Shown here piece by piece: positions 41,650 to 50,301 of a DNA stretch of 64,000 bases. The DNA lies in NCBI RefSeq assembly GCF_014334115.1, contig NZ_CP060494.1, positions 310,001 to 374,000 of the forward strand, read 5' to 3'. Made by a program: the position numbers and the translations under genes. The notes below the pieces were generated by a model. That model had not been told where the DNA came from, searched no databases, and was given only the letters and a program-made list of their open reading frames with translations. Numbering within the stretch: position 1 is the stretch's first letter; every line of letters begins with the position of its first letter. The DNA comes from Sphingosinithalassobacter sp. CS137 (lineage in GTDB: Bacteria > Pseudomonadota > Alphaproteobacteria > Sphingomonadales > Sphingomonadaceae).

Positions 41650-42761
41650 CAGCGCTTCGTCCGCGGCTTGCGCGGCGGGCCCGAGCGGGGCTTGGGCTTG
41701 GCCCAGCCGGTCTTGCGCTTCTGCGGCGCGGCGCGGTCAGGCGTGGCGGGATCGCCGGTCTTCCCGATCGCCGGATCGGCGGATTTTCGCACGCGCTGCG
41801 CGGCAGGCTTGCGCCGATCGGACTCGGTGCGCCGGGGCCCCGAACGCGTGGCTCCGGCGCCCGCCTCGGCAGGCGCAGGTCTCGCCGGGCTGGACGGTTT
41901 CGAGGGACGGCGCTCGCCGCCACGTGCGCGGGCGGATGGCGCCGGCTTCGGAGCGGCGGAGTCGCGGGGGAGATAGGGGCGCACCGCCAGCTCGAGCGCC
42001 GAAGCCGCCTTGCCGCCACCCGGGCCCGCGAGCGCGCGGCGGAACGCGATCAGATCATGCTGGCGCACCTCGTCGACCGCGCCGAGCGGCAGATCGGCGA
42101 GATGGAAGGGCCCGTAGCGGGTGCGGATCAGGCGCGAGACCTTGAGCCCGAGATGTTCGAGAACGCGGCGGACCTCGCGGTTCTTGCCCTCGGTGAGCGT
42201 CATCTCGATCCACACATTCGCGCCGGTGCGGCGTTCGAGATTGGCGTCGATCTGGCCATAGCGCACGCCGTCGATCTCGACGCCCTCGATCAGTTGCTCG
42301 AGCTGGTCCTGAGTCACGGCGCCATAGGCGCGGGCGCGATAGCTGCGCTCGACGCCGCTCGACGGCAGCTCCAGCTGGCGCTTCAGCTCGCCGTCGGTGG
42401 TCATCAGCAACAGCCCCTCGGTATTGAGGTCGAGCCGGCCGACCGGCATCAGCCGCGGCAGATCGCGCGGAAGCCGATCGTAGATCGTCGGCCGCCCCTT
42501 GGGATCGCGCGCGGCGGTGAGCAGGCCCTGCGGCTTGTGGAAGCGGAACAGGCGCGCGGGCGCGGCGGCCTTCACCGGTTCGCCGTCGACAGTGACGCCT
42601 GCGAGCGAGGGCAGCAGCGTCGCCGGAGTATCGAGCACGGCGCCGTTCAGCGCGACGCGCCCTTCGGCGATCATCCGCTCGACATCACGGCGCGACGCGA
42701 TTCCGGCACGGGCCAGCAGCTTCGCGATCCGCTGGAGTTCGTTGGGCTTGGATGGGGACAC
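41649..42761 (-). CDS. rluB: RluB-type 23S rRNA pseudouridine synthase with basic C-terminal tail (370 aa)
   Basis: An S4 domain (about residues 10-55, RIAKLLARAGIASRRDVERMI) is followed by the RsuA/RluB catalytic domain with the motif PVGRLDLNTEGLLLMTTDG, whose Asp is the nucleophile, and LTEGKNREVRRVLEHLG near 195. Residues from about 270 to 370 are a low-complexity Arg/Lys/Pro/Ser/Ala extension (PRKPRTKR at the end) that probably binds rRNA; such tails are common in sphingomonads. GTG start at 42761. Confidence 0.92.
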   Translation of the reverse strand: MSPSKPNELQRIAKLLARAGIASRRDVERMIAEGRVALNGAVLDTPATLLPSLAGVTVDGEPVKAAAPARLFRFHKPQGLLTAARDPKGRPTIYDRLPRDLPRLMPVGRLDLNTEGLLLMTTDGELKRQLELPSSGVERSYRARAYGAVTQDQLEQLIEGVEIDGVRYGQIDANLERRTGANVWIEMTLTEGKNREVRRVLEHLGLKVSRLIRTRYGPFHLADLPLGAVDEVRQHDLIAFRRALAGPGGGKAASALELAVRPYLPRDSAAPKPAPSARARGGERRPSKPSSPARPAPAEAGAGATRSGPRRTESDRRKPAAQRVRKSADPAIGKTGDPATPDRAAPQKRKTGWAKPKPRSGPPRKPRTKR

Positions 42762-42893
42762 GGGGCGAGCCTATAGCCGAACTGTGGTCCGCCGCAAAAA
42801 GAACTGCGGCCACGGGCACTCGGGCGCGGACTATGCGTTGGAACGTTCCGGCAACGGCACGGCCGGGACCGCGTTCAGAGGGGCAGAGAAGCG

Positions 42894-43325
42894 ATGTTGT
42901 TCGGGCGTAAGAAGCGGCGAATCGGGCGCGTGCTCGTGGTGGAGGACGAGCCGCTGGTCGCGTTCGACACCGAGCACTTCCTGCAGGACGAGGGCTTCCA
43001 CATCGTCGCCACGGTCGATTCGGTGGCCGATGCGCTGGCGGTGCTCGCGCGCGGCGAATCGATCGAGCTGGTGATCGCCGACATCAATCTTGCCGATGGC
43101 ACGGGCATCCGGGTCGCCGAGGAAGCGAAGCGCCTCGAAGTGCCGGTGCTGTTCGTGACCGGCAATTGCCCGGGCGAAGCGGAGAAGCTGGCGGCAGGCT
43201 GCCTCGCGAAACCCTATCAGAAGCGCGACCTGCTGCTGGCGATCGAGGCGATCGAGGCCGTTCTGGAGGGCGAGGAGCCGCGCCGGCTGCCCGCGCACTT
43301 CAGCCTGTTTCCGCGCGCCGCCTGA
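42894..43325 (+). CDS. Single-domain response regulator (143 aa)
   Basis: A stand-alone receiver domain: acid pocket E17/D18 (VVEDEP), phospho-acceptor D63 (VIADINLADG), T89 in FVTGN and the invariant K106 in CLAKPY. The N-terminus MLFGRKKRRIGR is basic. No output domain exists, and no kinase gene is adjacent, so it may act in phosphorelay or bind a partner. ATG 42894. A GGAACGTTCC palindrome (42840-42849) lies 45 bases before it. Confidence 0.9.
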   Translation: MLFGRKKRRIGRVLVVEDEPLVAFDTEHFLQDEGFHIVATVDSVADALAVLARGESIELVIADINLADGTGIRVAEEAKRLEVPVLFVTGNCPGEAEKLAAGCLAKPYQKRDLLLAIEAIEAVLEGEEPRRLPAHFSLFPRAA

Positions 43326-43410
43326 GCCGCCCCGCCCGAGCGGGCTTTGCTTGCGCGAATTTGCCGCTAGGCTCGCCCCCCTCAGGAACGGGGCGGGGAG
43401 CGGACGGGCG

Positions 43411-45126
43411 ATGACGGATACGGCGGCGACCGAACAGCGCAGGAAGCTGAAGGGATTCGCGTTGCTGGGCGCGGCGCTGACCAATCGCAAGATCGGAGTG
43501 ATGCTGGCGTTCGGTTTCGCCGCGGGGCTGCCCTATGCGCTGCTGCTGGGCACCCTCTATGCCTGGCTGAGCGACGCGCAGGTCGATCTCGAGACAATGG
43601 GCGTCTTTTCGCTGATCGGGCTCGCCTATGCGTTCAAATTCCTGTGGTCGCCGGTGATCGACCGTACGGCGCTCCCCGGCATGTCGCGGTTCGGGCGGCG
43701 GCGGAGCTGGCTGATTCCGGCGCAGGCGGCGCTTGGCGTGATCCTGATCGTCCTCTCCATGCTCAATCCGCAGACGTCGCTCGGCTGGTTCTCGCTGCTC
43801 GCCGGCTTCGGCGCTTTCGCCTCGGCAACGCAGGACATCACGATCGACGCCTGGCGCGTCGACCAGGCCGACGATGTCGCGACGCTCGATATCCTTTCGA
43901 CCGTCTATCAGCTCGGCTATCGTATCGCCGCGCTGGCGGGCGGCGCGCTGGCGCTGATCGTCGCCGAGCGGACCGGCTGGCCTGCGGTCTATTTCGGCAT
44001 GGGCGTGGCGATGCTGGTGGTGCTGGGGGTCACCTTCCTCGCACCCGACAGCGATCGCGTGACGATCGCGAACGAGGACGAGCACGGGCTGCGCGAGGCA
44101 GGCGCGCTCACGCCCGCGGTGCGGCGGACCGCGCTGGCGATCGTCGGCGTGCTCTGGGGCTGGGCACTGGTGACGGTGATCGTGTTCATGGTGCGCTCGC
44201 TGGGCGCCGCGCCCGAGGACCGGCCGAACCCGACCGAGTTCATCCAGCTCTATGGCCCGCTGATCGTCGTCGCGACCGTGATCGTGCCGTCGATCATCGC
44301 CGCCGTCCTCGATCACTGGCAGCGGACCGGCCGGCACGTGAACCCGGCGGCGATCACCGCGACATCGCGGCTCGATCGCGCGATCGACCATGGCTATGGC
44401 GCGCTGATCCTGCCGCTCTCCGAGCTGGTGGGGCGGCTCAAATGGGCCGCGATCCTGGTGCTTGCGCTGATCCTGAGCTACCGCTTCACCGACGCGGTGT
44501 GGGGTACCTTCGCCTATCCCTTCTACCTCGGCGAGCTTGCGTACACAAACGACGAAGTGGCGGTCGCCTCCAAGTTCTTCGGAGTCGGCATGACGATGCT
44601 CGGCATCACGCTGGCGGCGGTTCTGTTCAGCTGGATCGGGAGGATGGCGACGGTCGTGCTGGGCGCGGCGATCGCAGCGGCATCGAACCTGCTCTACGCC
44701 GATCTGGCGCTGGGCGGCGGAGGGCTCGACGCATTCGGCCGCGCGACCGGGCTCTACTGGCTGTTCGGCCTGTTCGGATCGGACGAGCGGCTGTCGCGGC
44801 TGCTGCTCGCGATCTCCGGCGAGAACATCGCCGGCGGCCTCGCCGGGGCGGCGTTCGTCGCCTATCTCTCGTCGATCGCCTCGAAGCGATACAGCGCAGT
44901 CCAATATGCGCTGCTTTCGTCGCTGACCTTCCTCGTCGGATCGCTGGGGCGCGGCGCGCTGGGCGAAGCGATCGAAGTCCATGGCTACGCATGGGTCTTC
45001 TATCTCACCGCGGCGATCGGGCTGATCGCGGTGGTGCTTTCGATCCTCGAGTGGATGCGCGAGCGGGCGAGCCGCTATCGCGACGTGGCGCCGCCGACCC
45101 GCCCCGAGGCGGAGGCCGCAGTCTAG
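43411..45126 (+). CDS. ampG: AmpG-like MFS permease (571 aa)
   Basis: Major-facilitator protein of the AmpG type, importing anhydromuropeptides for cell-wall recycling. Start MTDTAATEQRRKLKGFALLGAALTNRKIGVMLAFGFAAGLPYALLLGTLYAWLSD, with LWSPVIDRTALPGMSRFGRRRSW (cytoplasmic basic loop) and ASATQDITIDAWRVD (residues about 140-155) as in AmpG. It is longer than the enteric protein (about 490) because of loops around 260-330. The C-terminus has GSLGRGALGEAIEVHGY. It overlaps the convergent gene by 4 bases. Confidence 0.88.
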   Translation: MTDTAATEQRRKLKGFALLGAALTNRKIGVMLAFGFAAGLPYALLLGTLYAWLSDAQVDLETMGVFSLIGLAYAFKFLWSPVIDRTALPGMSRFGRRRSWLIPAQAALGVILIVLSMLNPQTSLGWFSLLAGFGAFASATQDITIDAWRVDQADDVATLDILSTVYQLGYRIAALAGGALALIVAERTGWPAVYFGMGVAMLVVLGVTFLAPDSDRVTIANEDEHGLREAGALTPAVRRTALAIVGVLWGWALVTVIVFMVRSLGAAPEDRPNPTEFIQLYGPLIVVATVIVPSIIAAVLDHWQRTGRHVNPAAITATSRLDRAIDHGYGALILPLSELVGRLKWAAILVLALILSYRFTDAVWGTFAYPFYLGELAYTNDEVAVASKFFGVGMTMLGITLAAVLFSWIGRMATVVLGAAIAAASNLLYADLALGGGGLDAFGRATGLYWLFGLFGSDERLSRLLLAISGENIAGGLAGAAFVAYLSSIASKRYSAVQYALLSSLTFLVGSLGRGALGEAIEVHGYAWVFYLTAAIGLIAVVLSILEWMRERASRYRDVAPPTRPEAEAAV

Positions 45127-45554
45127 TCCCCGCCGAGCGGCAGGCCGAGATCGGCGAACGCACCGGCGAGCGCGTGCGCGGTGGCGAGGACGCCACCCGC
45201 GTCGCGCTTGCCTAACAGGTCCGCGAGCAGCATGTGCGCGGTCTCGGGATGGCCGGCGGCGCGCCCGAGCACGGCGAGCAGAGTCGCTTCGGCGCCGGTC
45301 ATGCGCGGGCAGCACCAGGGCGCGATCTGAATCGGCCCTTCCGCGGCGCTCGACATATCCGACATCAGCGCGCGAAGCAGCATCAGCGGACGACGGAATT
45401 CCCGGCCGAACGCCATCAGGAACGCCTGCGCCGCGCAGGCATCATAGAGCCCATGCGCGCCCATCTGGCGCACGCCGAACAGCAGCAGGCGCGCACCGGG
45501 ATCGTCGGGCTGAAGCGCCGGAAGCGCGGCGGCGAGGCTGGTGGTGCTGGTCAC
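45123..45554 (-). CDS. DUF6628-like protein (143 aa)
   Basis: A cytoplasmic helical protein with DDPGARLLLFGVRQMGAHGLYDACAAQAFLMAFGREFRRPLMLLRALMSDMSSAAEGPIQIAPWCCPRMTGAE near the N-terminus, which resembles DUF6628 proteins of sphingomonads. The start is a GTG at 45554 (GGGAG upstream). A 15-base palindrome, TATTG-N5-CAATA, lies about 45 bases before it and may be a regulatory site. The function is not known; the CC pair and PRM motif could bind metal, as inference only. It overlaps the AmpG stop by 4 bases. Confidence 0.8.
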   Translation of the reverse strand: MTSTTSLAAALPALQPDDPGARLLLFGVRQMGAHGLYDACAAQAFLMAFGREFRRPLMLLRALMSDMSSAAEGPIQIAPWCCPRMTGAEATLLAVLGRAAGHPETAHMLLADLLGKRDAGGVLATAHALAGAFADLGLPLGGD

Positions 45555-45598
45555 GAATCTGGTCTCCCGCTTGAGTGGGGCCAGCCTCGCAACCCTGT

Positions 45599-45613
45599 TA
45601 TTGCAAGTCAATA
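45599..45613 (-). promoter_or_regulatory. Inverted repeat TATTG-N5-CAATA upstream of the DUF6628-like gene
   Basis: Read on the minus strand: TATTGACTTGCAATA, arms of 5 bases around 5. It lies in a run that is much AT-richer than the surrounding genes and 45 bases before the GTG start. The TTGC..GCAA look recalls Fur/Mur-type iron or manganese boxes, but I cannot confirm a match. Confidence 0.4.
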
Positions 45614-45635
45614 GCAACAACTACGGATCGACCGA

Positions 45636-46961
45636 TCAGTCGGGCAGCTCGCCATTCGCTTCCAGCACCATGCCGGCGAGATAGAGTGAGCCGAGGATCA
45701 GCACGACGGGCCGGGAGGGCGCGGCTGCGCGCGGCAGGGCTGCCAGCGCGGCTCGAATGTCGGGCGCAGCCGCAGCCGAAGCAATGCCGAGGCTGGCGGA
45801 AAGGCCGGCGAGGTGGGCAGGAGCATGATGCGCATGGCCTGGCACCGGGACCGCAGTGAGGCTGGTGGCGAAGCTCGCGAAGGGCGCGATCAGCGCCGCG
45901 GCGTCCTTGTTGGCGAGCATGCCGAGGATCAGGTGGAGCGGCCGCTCCTTCGCCAGATCGCGCGCCGCGGCGGATACCGCGGCAGCGGCGGCGGCGTTGT
46001 GGCCGCCGTCGAGCCACAGTTCCGCGCCGGGGGGGAGCAGGGCAGCGAGCGGGCCCGGCGCGAGCCGCTGCATCCGCGCCGGCCAGCGGGCATGGCGCGC
46101 AGCCGCGACGAAGGCTTCGTCCGGCACGTCGAGCTGCGCCTGGTGCCGGAGCATCGCGATGGCGAGCGCGAGATTGCCGGGCTGGTGCGGACCCGGAAGC
46201 CCCGGAAGCGGAGTAGCGACGTCGGCGGCGGCATCCGAATAGCGCAGCCGGTCGCCGTCGACCGCCCAGTCCCAGGCGTCGCCCGCTGCGCGGACCGGCG
46301 CACCCGCCGCCGCGGCCACCTCCGCCACGCGTGCGGCGACGCTTTCCGAGTAGCGCATCGTGACGAGCGGCACGTCGCGACGGGCGATGCCTGCCTTCTC
46401 CGCCGCGATTCCCTCGGGGCTGTTTCCCAGAAATGCCTCGTGATCGATGCCGAGCTGGGCGATGCCGGTGACGAGCGGCCGGGGGACGACGTTGGTCGCG
46501 TCGAGCCGGCCGCCGAGCCCGACTTCGAGGATCGTCGCATCGGCGGGCGTGCGCGCGAAGGCGAGCATCGCCGCGGCAGTGGTGACTTCGAAGAAGCTCG
46601 CGCCGATGTCGCCGCCCCGATCGAGCACTTCCTCGAGCAGCGGCGCGAGCGCGGCGTCGTCGATCAACCGTCCCGCGAGGCGGATGCGCTCGTTGAAGCG
46701 GACGAGATGCGGGCTGGAATAGACGTGCGCGCGTAACCCCGCCGCTTCGATCGCGGCGCGCAGAAAGGCGCAGGTCGATCCCTTGCCGTTCGTGCCCGCG
46801 ACATGGAGCACCGGCGGCAGCGCCTCGTGCGGATCGCCAAGGCGCGCGAGCAGGCGGCGAATGCGATCGAGCCCGAGAATGTCGGCGCCCGGCGACAGTG
46901 CGTTCAGGCGATCGAGCTGCGCCTGGACGGCGGGGTCCGACGACGTGGCGAAGTCTGGCAT
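45636..46961 (-). CDS. folC: Bifunctional folylpolyglutamate/dihydrofolate synthase FolC (441 aa)
   Basis: Adds glutamates to folates and makes dihydrofolate from dihydropteroate. The Mur-ligase-type ATP loop GTNGKGST lies near 55-62, with SSPHLVRFNERIRLAG at about 80-95 and the ligand-rich TILEVGLGGRLDATN near 141-155. The C-terminal domain has ELWLDGGHNAAAA. The length (about 440) fits. ATG 46961. It follows accD (103-base gap containing a palindromic repeat) at the end of the pyrF-trp-accD run. Confidence 0.95.
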   Translation of the reverse strand: MPDFATSSDPAVQAQLDRLNALSPGADILGLDRIRRLLARLGDPHEALPPVLHVAGTNGKGSTCAFLRAAIEAAGLRAHVYSSPHLVRFNERIRLAGRLIDDAALAPLLEEVLDRGGDIGASFFEVTTAAAMLAFARTPADATILEVGLGGRLDATNVVPRPLVTGIAQLGIDHEAFLGNSPEGIAAEKAGIARRDVPLVTMRYSESVAARVAEVAAAAGAPVRAAGDAWDWAVDGDRLRYSDAAADVATPLPGLPGPHQPGNLALAIAMLRHQAQLDVPDEAFVAAARHARWPARMQRLAPGPLAALLPPGAELWLDGGHNAAAAAAVSAAARDLAKERPLHLILGMLANKDAAALIAPFASFATSLTAVPVPGHAHHAPAHLAGLSASLGIASAAAAPDIRAALAALPRAAAPSRPVVLILGSLYLAGMVLEANGELPD

Positions 46962-47035
46962 CGCTTCGGTTCCGGTTTGCAGAGAGCCGCGCAGGAGGGA
47001 AGGTCGCGCAGTCGCGGAAGCACACCCTCCCCCGA

Positions 47036-47057
47036 CCCCTCCCGCAAGCGGGAGGGG
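47036..47057. repeat. Small palindromic element between accD and folC
   Basis: CCCCTCCCGC and GCGGGAGGGG form perfect 10-base arms around AA. Pyrimidine-rich sequence flanks it on the left and AAAA on the right. On the minus strand, that of the operon, no U-tract follows it, so it is more likely a dispersed palindrome than a terminator. I know such CCCCTCCCGC elements from sphingomonad genomes only in general terms. Confidence 0.55.
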
Positions 47058-47064
47058 AAAAGCG

Positions 47065-47934
47065 TCATGCCGCGGCCTTCTCCGTTTCCAGCAGGTCGAT
47101 CAATCGGCCGAGCGTTTCGCGCAATTCCTTGCGGTGCGTGACCATGTCGACGAGGCCGTGATCGCGATAATATTCGCTGGTCTGGAAATCCTCGGGCAGC
47201 TTTTCGCGGATCGTGTTCTCGATCACGCGGCGGCCGGTGAAGGCCAGCGTGGCGCGCGGCTCGGCGATCTGGATGTCGCCCAGCATGGCATAGGCCGCCA
47301 TGACGCCGCCCGAAGTGGGATCGGTGAGCACGACGATATAGGGAAGGCCCGCGTCGTGCAGCATCTCGATCGCGACGGTGGTGCGCGGCATCTGCATCAG
47401 GCTGAGAATACCCTCCTGCATGCGCGCACCGCCCGAGGCAGTGAATACGACATAGGGCGCTCGCGCGGCGATCGCGGCTTCGGCGCCGGCGATGAACGCC
47501 TCGCCCACCGCCTGGCCCATCGAGCCGCCCATGAAGGCAAAATCCTGAACGCCCACGACTGCGCGGCGGCCATGGATCGAGCCCGAGGCATTGACGAACG
47601 CATCCTGCTCGCCCGTATCGGCGCGGGCCGTGCGCAGGCGATCCTGATAGCGTTTGGAATCGCGGAACTTGAGCGGATCCTCGGTCACCCTGGGGGCGGG
47701 GAGGAGATCGTAGCGCGCATTGTCGAACAGCATGTCGAACCGCCGCTTTGGCCCAATCCGCTCATGGAAATCGCAATGCGGGCAGACGTGAAGATTCTCC
47801 TCCAGCTCGCGATTGAAAACCATTTGCCCGCAGCCCTTGCACTTATGCCAGAGCGTGTCTTCGGACTGAGCCTTGGGATAGACGAACGACAGCGCGTTGC
47901 GGACGCGGCCGAGCCAGGTGGTTTCGGTGCTCAT
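47065..47934 (-). CDS. accD: Acetyl-CoA carboxylase carboxyltransferase beta subunit AccD (289 aa)
   Basis: Transfers the carboxyl group from biotin to acetyl-CoA. The N-terminal zinc ribbon uses C32-C35 (CKGC) and C51-C54 (CPHC). The crotonase-fold domain follows with FAFMGGSMGQAVGE, FTASGGARMQEG and PTSGGVMAAYAMLGD. Full length. ATG 47934 overlaps the trpA stop by 4 bases (ATGA), so translation is coupled; this trpA-accD-folC order is common in alphaproteobacteria. Confidence 0.97.
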   Translation of the reverse strand: MSTETTWLGRVRNALSFVYPKAQSEDTLWHKCKGCGQMVFNRELEENLHVCPHCDFHERIGPKRRFDMLFDNARYDLLPAPRVTEDPLKFRDSKRYQDRLRTARADTGEQDAFVNASGSIHGRRAVVGVQDFAFMGGSMGQAVGEAFIAGAEAAIAARAPYVVFTASGGARMQEGILSLMQMPRTTVAIEMLHDAGLPYIVVLTDPTSGGVMAAYAMLGDIQIAEPRATLAFTGRRVIENTIREKLPEDFQTSEYYRDHGLVDMVTHRKELRETLGRLIDLLETEKAAA

Positions 47935-48740
47935 GCGACTTCCTTTCGGGCAGCGGCGATCGCTGCGCTGAGCGACTGGACATAGGTGCGGACATGGGCG
48001 GGCGCATCGGCGCCATGGCGTCCGATCAGCTCGACGATCGCCGAACCGACGACGAGGCCGTCGGCGACGCGGGCGATCTGCGCCGCCTGTTCGGGCGTGC
48101 GGATGCCGAAGCCGACCGCGACCGGCAGGTCGGTGGCGGCCTTGAGCCGCGCGACCGCCTGTTCGATCGAATCCTGCGCCGCCTGCTGCTTGCCGGTGAC
48201 GCCTGCGACCGAGACGTAATAGAGAAACCCGCCGGCACCTTCGAGCACGGCCGGCAGGCGCGCGGCGTCGGTAGTGGGCGTGGCGAGACGGATAACGTCG
48301 ATGCCGCGCTCGCCGAAGGGAGCGAGTTCCGCGGCCTCCTCGGGCGGGATATCGACGACGATCATGCCGTCGACTCCGGCATCGCGTGCGCGATCGGCGA
48401 AACCGGCGGGCGTGGGACGCGTCATCGTGTTGGCATAGCCCATGAGGACCAGCGGCACGTCGGGATGGCGGCTGCGAAAGGCTGTGGCGATGGCGAGCAC
48501 GTCGGCGGTCTTCGTGCCCGCACCCAGGCTGCGCAGATTGGCGAGCTGGATCGCCGGGCCGTCGGCCATCGGATCGGTGAACGGCATGCCGAGCTCGATC
48601 ACATCGGCACCACCTTCGACGAGCGCGTCGAGGATCGCGCCGGTAGCGGCGGGTGTGGGATCGCCAGCGGTGATAAAGGTGACCAGCGCGGCGCGGCGGT
48701 CGGATGCTGCATACGCGAACGCTCTTGCGATTCTACGCAT
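47931..48740 (-). CDS. trpA: Tryptophan synthase alpha subunit TrpA (269 aa)
   Basis: Cleaves indole-3-glycerol phosphate; works in complex with TrpB. Starts [30 protein letters not shown] with ELGMPFTDPMADGPAIQ (catalytic Glu and Asp59-type residue) and GIRTPEQAAQIARVADGLVVGSAIVE near the end. ATG 48740 lies 8 bases inside the upstream membrane-protein gene, whose stop is at 48733. The alpha subunit itself looks intact, so the insertion has not damaged it. Confidence 0.95.
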   Translation of the reverse strand: MRRIARAFAYAASDRRAALVTFITAGDPTPAATGAILDALVEGGADVIELGMPFTDPMADGPAIQLANLRSLGAGTKTADVLAIATAFRSRHPDVPLVLMGYANTMTRPTPAGFADRARDAGVDGMIVVDIPPEEAAELAPFGERGIDVIRLATPTTDAARLPAVLEGAGGFLYYVSVAGVTGKQQAAQDSIEQAVARLKAATDLPVAVGFGIRTPEQAAQIARVADGLVVGSAIVELIGRHGADAPAHVRTYVQSLSAAIAAARKEVA

Positions 48741-49026
48741 CGCCAGCCAGCCTCCGGTCGCGCTCAATCAAGTACCAATCAACGCCAAACCCGGCCAAAC
48801 ATGCCACTAAGACGCCGGTGGGCAAGACGATATCTACCGGCTGTCGATTCCACAAATCTTGGGCAAGCGTGGGTGCGCCAAATGCGATTGCCTGCGATCC
48901 GCGCAACCATACTGCGGCTCTAAAACTTTCGGGCGGCTCGTATGTCGTAAACGCATAGACCAGGATCGGCAGTATGACGATGAGCAAGAGAAACAGAGCA
49001 AAAAGCACCCAGGTCGGATCGATCAT
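48733..49026 (-). CDS. Membrane protein inserted between trpB and trpA (97 aa)
   Basis: Two hydrophobic segments: one N-terminal span at about 5-27 ([22 protein letters not shown]) and a second at about 68-85 ([21 protein letters not shown]). The middle holds [22 protein letters not shown]. The family was not recognised. By hand count over 48781-49020 it is about 55% G+C, versus mid-60s for its neighbours. It overlaps the trpB stop by 4 bases (ATGA) and the trpA start by 8, so it is translated with the operon. Probably acquired DNA that became domesticated in the operon. Confidence 0.8.
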   Translation of the reverse strand: MIDPTWVLFALFLLLIVILPILVYAFTTYEPPESFRAAVWLRGSQAIAFGAPTLAQDLWNRQPVDIVLPTGVLVACLAGFGVDWYLIERDRRLAGDA

Positions 49027-50252
49027 ATCGCCACCCCCAGCGCCTGCGCGACGGTGAAGATGTCCTTGTCGCCGCGACCGCAGAGATTAGCCAAGATCAC
49101 CTGATCTTTCTTCATTTCCCGTGCCTTGCGCGTCACTGCTGCGATCGCGTGCGAAGGTTCGAGCGCGGGAATGATGCCTTCGGTGCGGCAGAGCAGCTGG
49201 AATGCGTCGAGCGCTTCGGTGTCGGTGACGGCGGTGTATTCGACGCGGCCAATGTCGCGCAGCCACGCATGCTCGGGGCCGATGCCGGGATAGTCGAGCC
49301 CGGCCGAGATCGAATGCGCCTCGGCGATCTGGCCGTCTTCGTCCTGGAGCAGATAGGTGCGGTTGCCGTGGAGGATGCCGGGTTCGCCGCCCGCGAGGCT
49401 CGCGGCGTGCTTGCGGTCGAGCCCTTCGCCCGCCGCCTCGACGCCCAGCATCGCGACGTCGGGATCGTCGAGAAAGGGATGGAACAGGCCGATCGCGTTC
49501 GATCCGCCGCCGATCGCCGCGACCAGCAGGTCGGGCAGGCGTCCCGTTCGGCTGAGCATCTGCTCGCGCGCCTCGCGGCCGATCACGCTCTGGAAGTCGC
49601 GGACCAGTTCGGGATAGGGATGGGGACCCGCCGCGGTGCCGATGATGTAGAAGGTGTCATGGACGTTGGCGACCCAGTCGCGCAGCGCCTCGTTCATCGC
49701 GTCCTTCAGCGTGCGCGCGCCGCTCTCGACGCCGATCACTTCGGCACCCAGCAGCTTCATGCGGAAAACATTGGGCGCCTGCCGCTCCATGTCGCGCGCG
49801 CCCATGTAGATCACGCAGGGGAGGCCGAAGCGCGCGGCGACGGTGGCGGTGGCGACGCCATGCTGACCCGCGCCCGTTTCCGCGATGATCCGCGTCTTGC
49901 CCATGCGGATCGCGAGCAGGATCTGGCCGATGCAGTTGTTGATCTTGTGCGCGCCGGTGTGGTTGAGTTCGTCGCGCTTGAACCAGATCTGGGCACCCAT
50001 GCCCTCCGGCGCGTCCTTGCGCAGCGCCTCGGTCAGCCGCTCGGCATAGTAGAGCGGGCTGGGGCGGCCGACATAATGTTCGAGCAGATCGTCGAACTGA
50101 GCGGCGAAGGCGGGATCCAGCTTTGCCGCGCGATACTCGCGCTCGAGGTCGAGGACCAAAGGCATCAGCGTCTCGGCGACGAAGCGGCCGCCGAACTGGC
50201 CGAAATGCCCATGATCGTCAGGCTGGGTGCGGAAGCTGTTGGGGGCGTTCAT
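49023..50252 (-). CDS. trpB: Tryptophan synthase beta subunit TrpB (409 aa)
   Basis: PLP enzyme joining indole and serine. It begins [17 protein letters not shown]; the PLP Lys is in [15 protein letters not shown] (the HK pair near residue 103); the phosphate loop GGGSNAIG lies at about 245-252. A stretch for ammonium/indole channel residues ([13 protein letters not shown]) is present. ATG 50252. Its stop overlaps the start of the small membrane-protein gene rather than trpA. Confidence 0.97.
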   Translation of the reverse strand: MNAPNSFRTQPDDHGHFGQFGGRFVAETLMPLVLDLEREYRAAKLDPAFAAQFDDLLEHYVGRPSPLYYAERLTEALRKDAPEGMGAQIWFKRDELNHTGAHKINNCIGQILLAIRMGKTRIIAETGAGQHGVATATVAARFGLPCVIYMGARDMERQAPNVFRMKLLGAEVIGVESGARTLKDAMNEALRDWVANVHDTFYIIGTAAGPHPYPELVRDFQSVIGREAREQMLSRTGRLPDLLVAAIGGGSNAIGLFHPFLDDPDVAMLGVEAAGEGLDRKHAASLAGGEPGILHGNRTYLLQDEDGQIAEAHSISAGLDYPGIGPEHAWLRDIGRVEYTAVTDTEALDAFQLLCRTEGIIPALEPSHAIAAVTRKAREMKKDQVILANLCGRGDKDIFTVAQALGVAI

Positions 50253-50301
50253 AGCGGGATGCGTTTAGCATCGCCTGCGAGCGTGTCGAGCCGCGGCGCC
50301 G

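Noticed and set aside
40043-42019. In-frame extension that would add about 660 residues to the helicase N-terminus
   Set aside because: The helicase family starts just before the GAGTGKT motif; the extension is antisense or out of frame to rsmD and other genes and Arg-rich.
43300-45315. Long minus-strand open frame opposite the AmpG-like gene
   Set aside because: Shadow frame, Arg/His/Gln/Asp-rich and without a domain.
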